The notes under the pieces were generated by a model. It had not been told where the DNA came from, ran no database searches, and saw only the letters and a program-made list of their open reading frames with translations. A program made the translations under genes and the position numbers. Below, one piece after another: positions 30,884-34,094 of a DNA stretch of 34,094 nt. The stretch's first letter is position 1. Each line of letters opens with the position of its first letter. This DNA comes from Pleurotus djamor. Taxonomy: Eukaryota > Basidiomycota > Agaricomycetes > Agaricales > Pleurotaceae. The stretch covers positions 1 to 34,094 of the forward strand of contig JAPEVF010000491.1 in NCBI GenBank assembly GCA_029747585.1, in the 5' to 3' direction.

Positions 30884-33812
30884 TTACGAAGTAGACGGCT
30901 CCGTTCCGGTGTTCATATTCGGTCCAGAAATTTTCTTCGGAGTACTCCAAACGATACCGGGCTTAAGGAGTAGTTCGTCGTCTGAGCTCCTTTCGTCCTC
31001 AGTCAGAGATTTCATGGTGCTGAGCTTGCCAAAAGTCCCCACCCCCCTGGCACCTCCCCTGGGACCGCCACAGATAGGTTGAACAACCCTCATCCTCGGA
31101 GCGTCGCTGCCGATGCGACTTGAGGAGGTCCGAAGAGAACCAAGTCCCAAGACCCGGTTTCTGGCGCAGGATGTCTTCTTCGGTACCTCAGGGGAGACTC
31201 TGGGAGCCACCTGCCAGACCTCACCATCTAAATCGATCGGTGGGGCGAGACTGAATTCTTCGCGCGGTGGAGACAAGACATTTAGGTTTGAGCTATCGTT
31301 TACGGCATTTTCTCTTTTGTCAGATAAGAGGTCTATCGGATCATTGGCTTCCGCAGCAGCGGGGAAGGTTTTAGTCGAACGGTCGCTCTTAGGTCGGGCA
31401 CTGGGATCAACCGAGACCCTAGGGGCGGATGGAGGGCCAACGATGGTTCCACTCCTGGTCCTCCTCCCAATACCGGACGCAGAGGGAGCCACTGAGTTCC
31501 CGATGGTGGTCTCTCCCAAGCTGATGCTTCTCGCCGTGATAGTACCACTTCTAGTTCGTTGGGTGATTGCGGGCTGGGAGACTATTCTAGTACCAGCTGT
31601 CTGAACGGTGGGATAGTCAGATGCCTTGATTGTACCTCTTCTGCTTCGACCCTTGGGACGGGGACTAGAGGCCACTGTGGTAGACGAGACGTCACGCGCA
31701 GTGTGAGTGTTGAGAGTGGCGGGAACGACATCAACATGTTCTTGTGTACCATCCGCTGGCACGGCCACCGATGCTTCTAAGAAAGTAATTATCAGTAACA
31801 TCAGCGGGACTATTTATGGATCCGTACCCGATTCCTCTAAAGAACCCAGGCTAATATTAACGGACTTGAAAATATCGTCCAAGCTGTCGCAGGAGGTTTT
31901 CTCGGCTAAAGGTTGCTGAGGCAAGGGGATACTGCGAGAGTCGAGTTCCATGTCCATGGTTCCATCGTCTATCGGCATTGTCACAGTATCGTCACCTGGT
32001 GACCTCTCCTTCATCCTGGAAGCAGGGAATCTGCGTTTGTATCGCTCTGTCTGAGCGAGTCGCCTGACAAGAGCAGTAGGTGGAGAAATCAAGCTGTCGC
32101 TGAGCCACGACATTCCATCGTCTACCTCTACTTCTGCTGCGAGACCAAGGTCCTCTGAATGCGACCTGGCAGCGGCAGTAACTTCTCTGATGTCGTCGTC
32201 GGATGAAGCACTGGTTCCATGGGTTCCCTTGACACGGGGCGAGGCGTAGTAGGAGTTACCAGATCTAGGAGAGTGGAACTCTTTCGCCGGGGAGTAACCA
32301 ACACCGTCGTCAGAGAAAAATGATCGCAGATAGGGTCGACCAGAGGAGGGCAGGGGTTGTAGTTCAGGGGTTTTGTAACCAGGTGCCGACGCAAGAGGAA
32401 GGATATGTGCATCATTGAGGGGGACGCTTGCTTCATCGAAATTGCCATCGTCGGCATTTCCTGCGAGTAAGTTTTCATCATCACGGTGTCTATCTTTGTC
32501 ATAGGGAGTGGATATGGCCTGCGCGCCATCCCAGAATGTCGCAAGGGTAGATGTAGGGGGACTGGTTCCTGACGGCGGTCTGAGTGAGATAAAGTAGGGT
32601 TTGGACGAACGAACACAAACTTACTCAGCAAGTCTGCGTCTAATCCTTCGATATCACAGCCGCCGAGATAATACGAATCAGAGTAGGTGTGCGTGTAGTC
32701 AAGTTGGGACGGTGGTCGGTCGAACGATACACCAATCGGTGCCCAGTTCCGTTCGCCACGAGACCGCGATTGAGTGGTTTCTCTTCCGAAAATGATAGGA
32801 CGGGTTGCAGAAGGTGCAGACGGCCTACGAATTCTCTGGTTGTCAACTATTTCAGTACCTAGCGGAGAACCTGCGCATATAGCCGAGTGTGCTGGAGAAG
32901 TGGTAGTGCTCTGTGAACCATACGCAGGGTAGCGATCGGAGTTTTGTTCGATCTTCGGACGCAAGGGATATTTGAAGTCACCATCCTTGCTTTGGACGGG
33001 TCGCAATTGTCGTTCGGGTAGCTGCGCAGCTTTTGGCGAATTCGCGGCGGAGGGGGGTTGCGAATTGAAAGGCGATGAAAGGGGCAACGTGAAGCTGCTG
33101 CGAGAACATGGACGCGACAAGGGTCGGTTCTTCGTTGACCTGTTTTCACCAGTTTTGCTAGAACTGGTACGCGAAGCTTGGATCGACTTTCTAGACTTTT
33201 TCATCGAGGCCAGCACAGTCTTCGAACTTCTCGAATTTTCCTTGAGATTGCCTGACTTCGTACGAGAGAGACCTGGACCATTTTCGCCAATCTTCTTCGA
33301 TTTATTGCCCGCCGAGATAGGCTGAATTTTGAGACTGACATCTGCTTCAGAAACAGTGCGTCTCTCGCCAATCCGGACAGGCATTCTGGGCATTGGAGAA
33401 AAATCTTCTGGATTAATTCTTTGACCCACGCCAGATGGGAGTTGAAATGTCTCAGAGAGACGATAAGCCGTCGGTAGAGGAGTTTCAAGAGGTAATTGGT
33501 CCATGTATGCGCCTAGTAGAGGATGTCAATGTAAGCCTCCAGCTCGCTCTGCGATGTAAATTACGATCGTTGCCTACTTTGAAGTGCCTGAGCAATCACT
33601 GTGCTCGTATCTTGTATTTCCTGGAAGGAGTCCCTGCTTCGCTTCAGCATACGACGCTTCATTGAGTCCAGCGACTGCAAAGGTGCGTTTGGCATAGCGC
33701 CGGCATCGTCAAGTTGCGCTGGTCCAGGGGTAGCAGTCTTGTAAATATTCAGAGTTTTGGTTGCATTTCTAGTTCGTTTGTTGCCGTAGGTAATGATAGA
33801 CTTGCTAGGCAT
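30884..33812 (-). CDS. Disordered basic/serine-rich protein, unrecognised
   Basis: Four exons (33812-33578, 33512-32625, 32568-31828, 31776-30884) give 918 residues with consistent phases. The start MPSKSIITYGNKRTR at 33812 is preferred; an upstream in-frame ATG at 33929 would add 39 residues. The protein is almost wholly low-complexity: basic and Ser/Pro-rich in the first half (KSRKSIQASRTSSSKTG), acidic patches in the middle (SSDDDIREV), and three RRGTI or RTRSGTI motifs in the second half, which fit the Arg-directed consensus of basophilic kinases. A Gly/Arg patch (GGPRGGARGVG) lies near the C-terminus. No catalytic domain, signal peptide or membrane span is visible. A nuclear or cell-cycle scaffold role is possible but cannot be shown. 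The second intron could use either of two acceptors; only GTCAG at 32569 keeps the frame. Confidence 0.75.
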
Positions 33813-34094
33813 TGCCTGGGTCGTCAGATAGATAGAGGTAGAAGTCGAAGGAGCGCGCAAGGCACCAAGGTGCCAATTACTTCCGCGGAGCGATCCAGAA
33901 GCTGTTGCCACACACCAGTAAACAACCACTCATCAGCATCATTGCCTGTGGCGACACGACATCATACTTTCCTCATTTGTTTCACATTTTCCTTCCCTTT
34001 TCCCTCCTTCTCCTGCTCATTCACCGTCTCGTCGCCTCAAACTCGCGCTGGTCGTCGCCGCCGATAATTTGCACATTTAAGCGCGCCACTCTCT
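33813..34094. promoter_or_regulatory. Upstream region of the disordered-protein gene
   Basis: Bases 33960-34040 are pyrimidine-rich on the plus strand. No other gene is supported before the window ends. Confidence 0.35.

Noticed and set aside
1..34094. tRNA, rRNA or CRISPR features
   Set aside because: No cloverleaf-like T-loop GGTTCGANTCC context, rRNA signature or regularly spaced spacer array was found by eye.

Overview
The window looks like genomic DNA of an agaricomycete (mushroom-forming basidiomycete). Genes are rich in short introns (about 50-80 nt, GT-AG), protein regions are long and disordered, and the main mobile element is a KDZ-type (Kyakuja/Dileera/Zisupton) DNA transposon with a CxC2-like cysteine cluster, a class characteristic of these fungi. 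All gene models are spliced by eye and coordinates may be off by a few bases. For the five multi-exon models reported as genes, the spliced length is a multiple of three. In three of these (and, including N10 at 30072, in the truncated membrane gene) this requires ignoring single N characters.

Layout. 1-732: a 405-bp near-identical copy of the middle of the metallo-beta-lactamase gene found intact at 12028-12918, fused to about 56 bp that resemble part of the SSM4/DOA10 gene. 733-4750: a degenerate array of repeats. It shows regularly spaced minus-strand splice donors and, at its right end, traces of a decayed membrane-protein gene. 4750-12000: mostly without convincing genes. It has pyrimidine- and purine-rich tracts, one possible exon near 5974-6126 and a few weak ORFs. 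12028-12918: an intact MBL-fold hydrolase gene. 13775-28392: a 14-exon gene for the ER ubiquitin ligase Doa10/Ssm4 (RING-CH plus many membrane segments), split in its largest exon by a 9,000-bp transposon. 29385-30137: a short membrane-protein gene resembling the TMD0 of ABCC-type transporters, probably truncated. 30884-33812 (minus): a 918-residue disordered basic/serine-rich protein of unknown function.

The most notable system is the transposon at 15503-24502. It has an 8-bp target-site duplication (GTCGTCAC), imperfect terminal inverted repeats of about 47 bp, and dense subterminal CTTAAG/GCTTAAT-type repeats. It carries three apparently intact genes: a 1,086-residue KDZ transposase (minus) and two plus-strand accessory genes, a 213-residue protein with duplicated acidic-VVIT motifs and a 771-residue protein with an HMG-box-like segment. 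The transposase and first accessory gene share a 237-bp divergent promoter region. Removing the element and one TSD copy rejoins the host gene exactly in frame, and no other lesion was seen in the host gene, so the insertion is probably recent. It may be present on only one haplotype.
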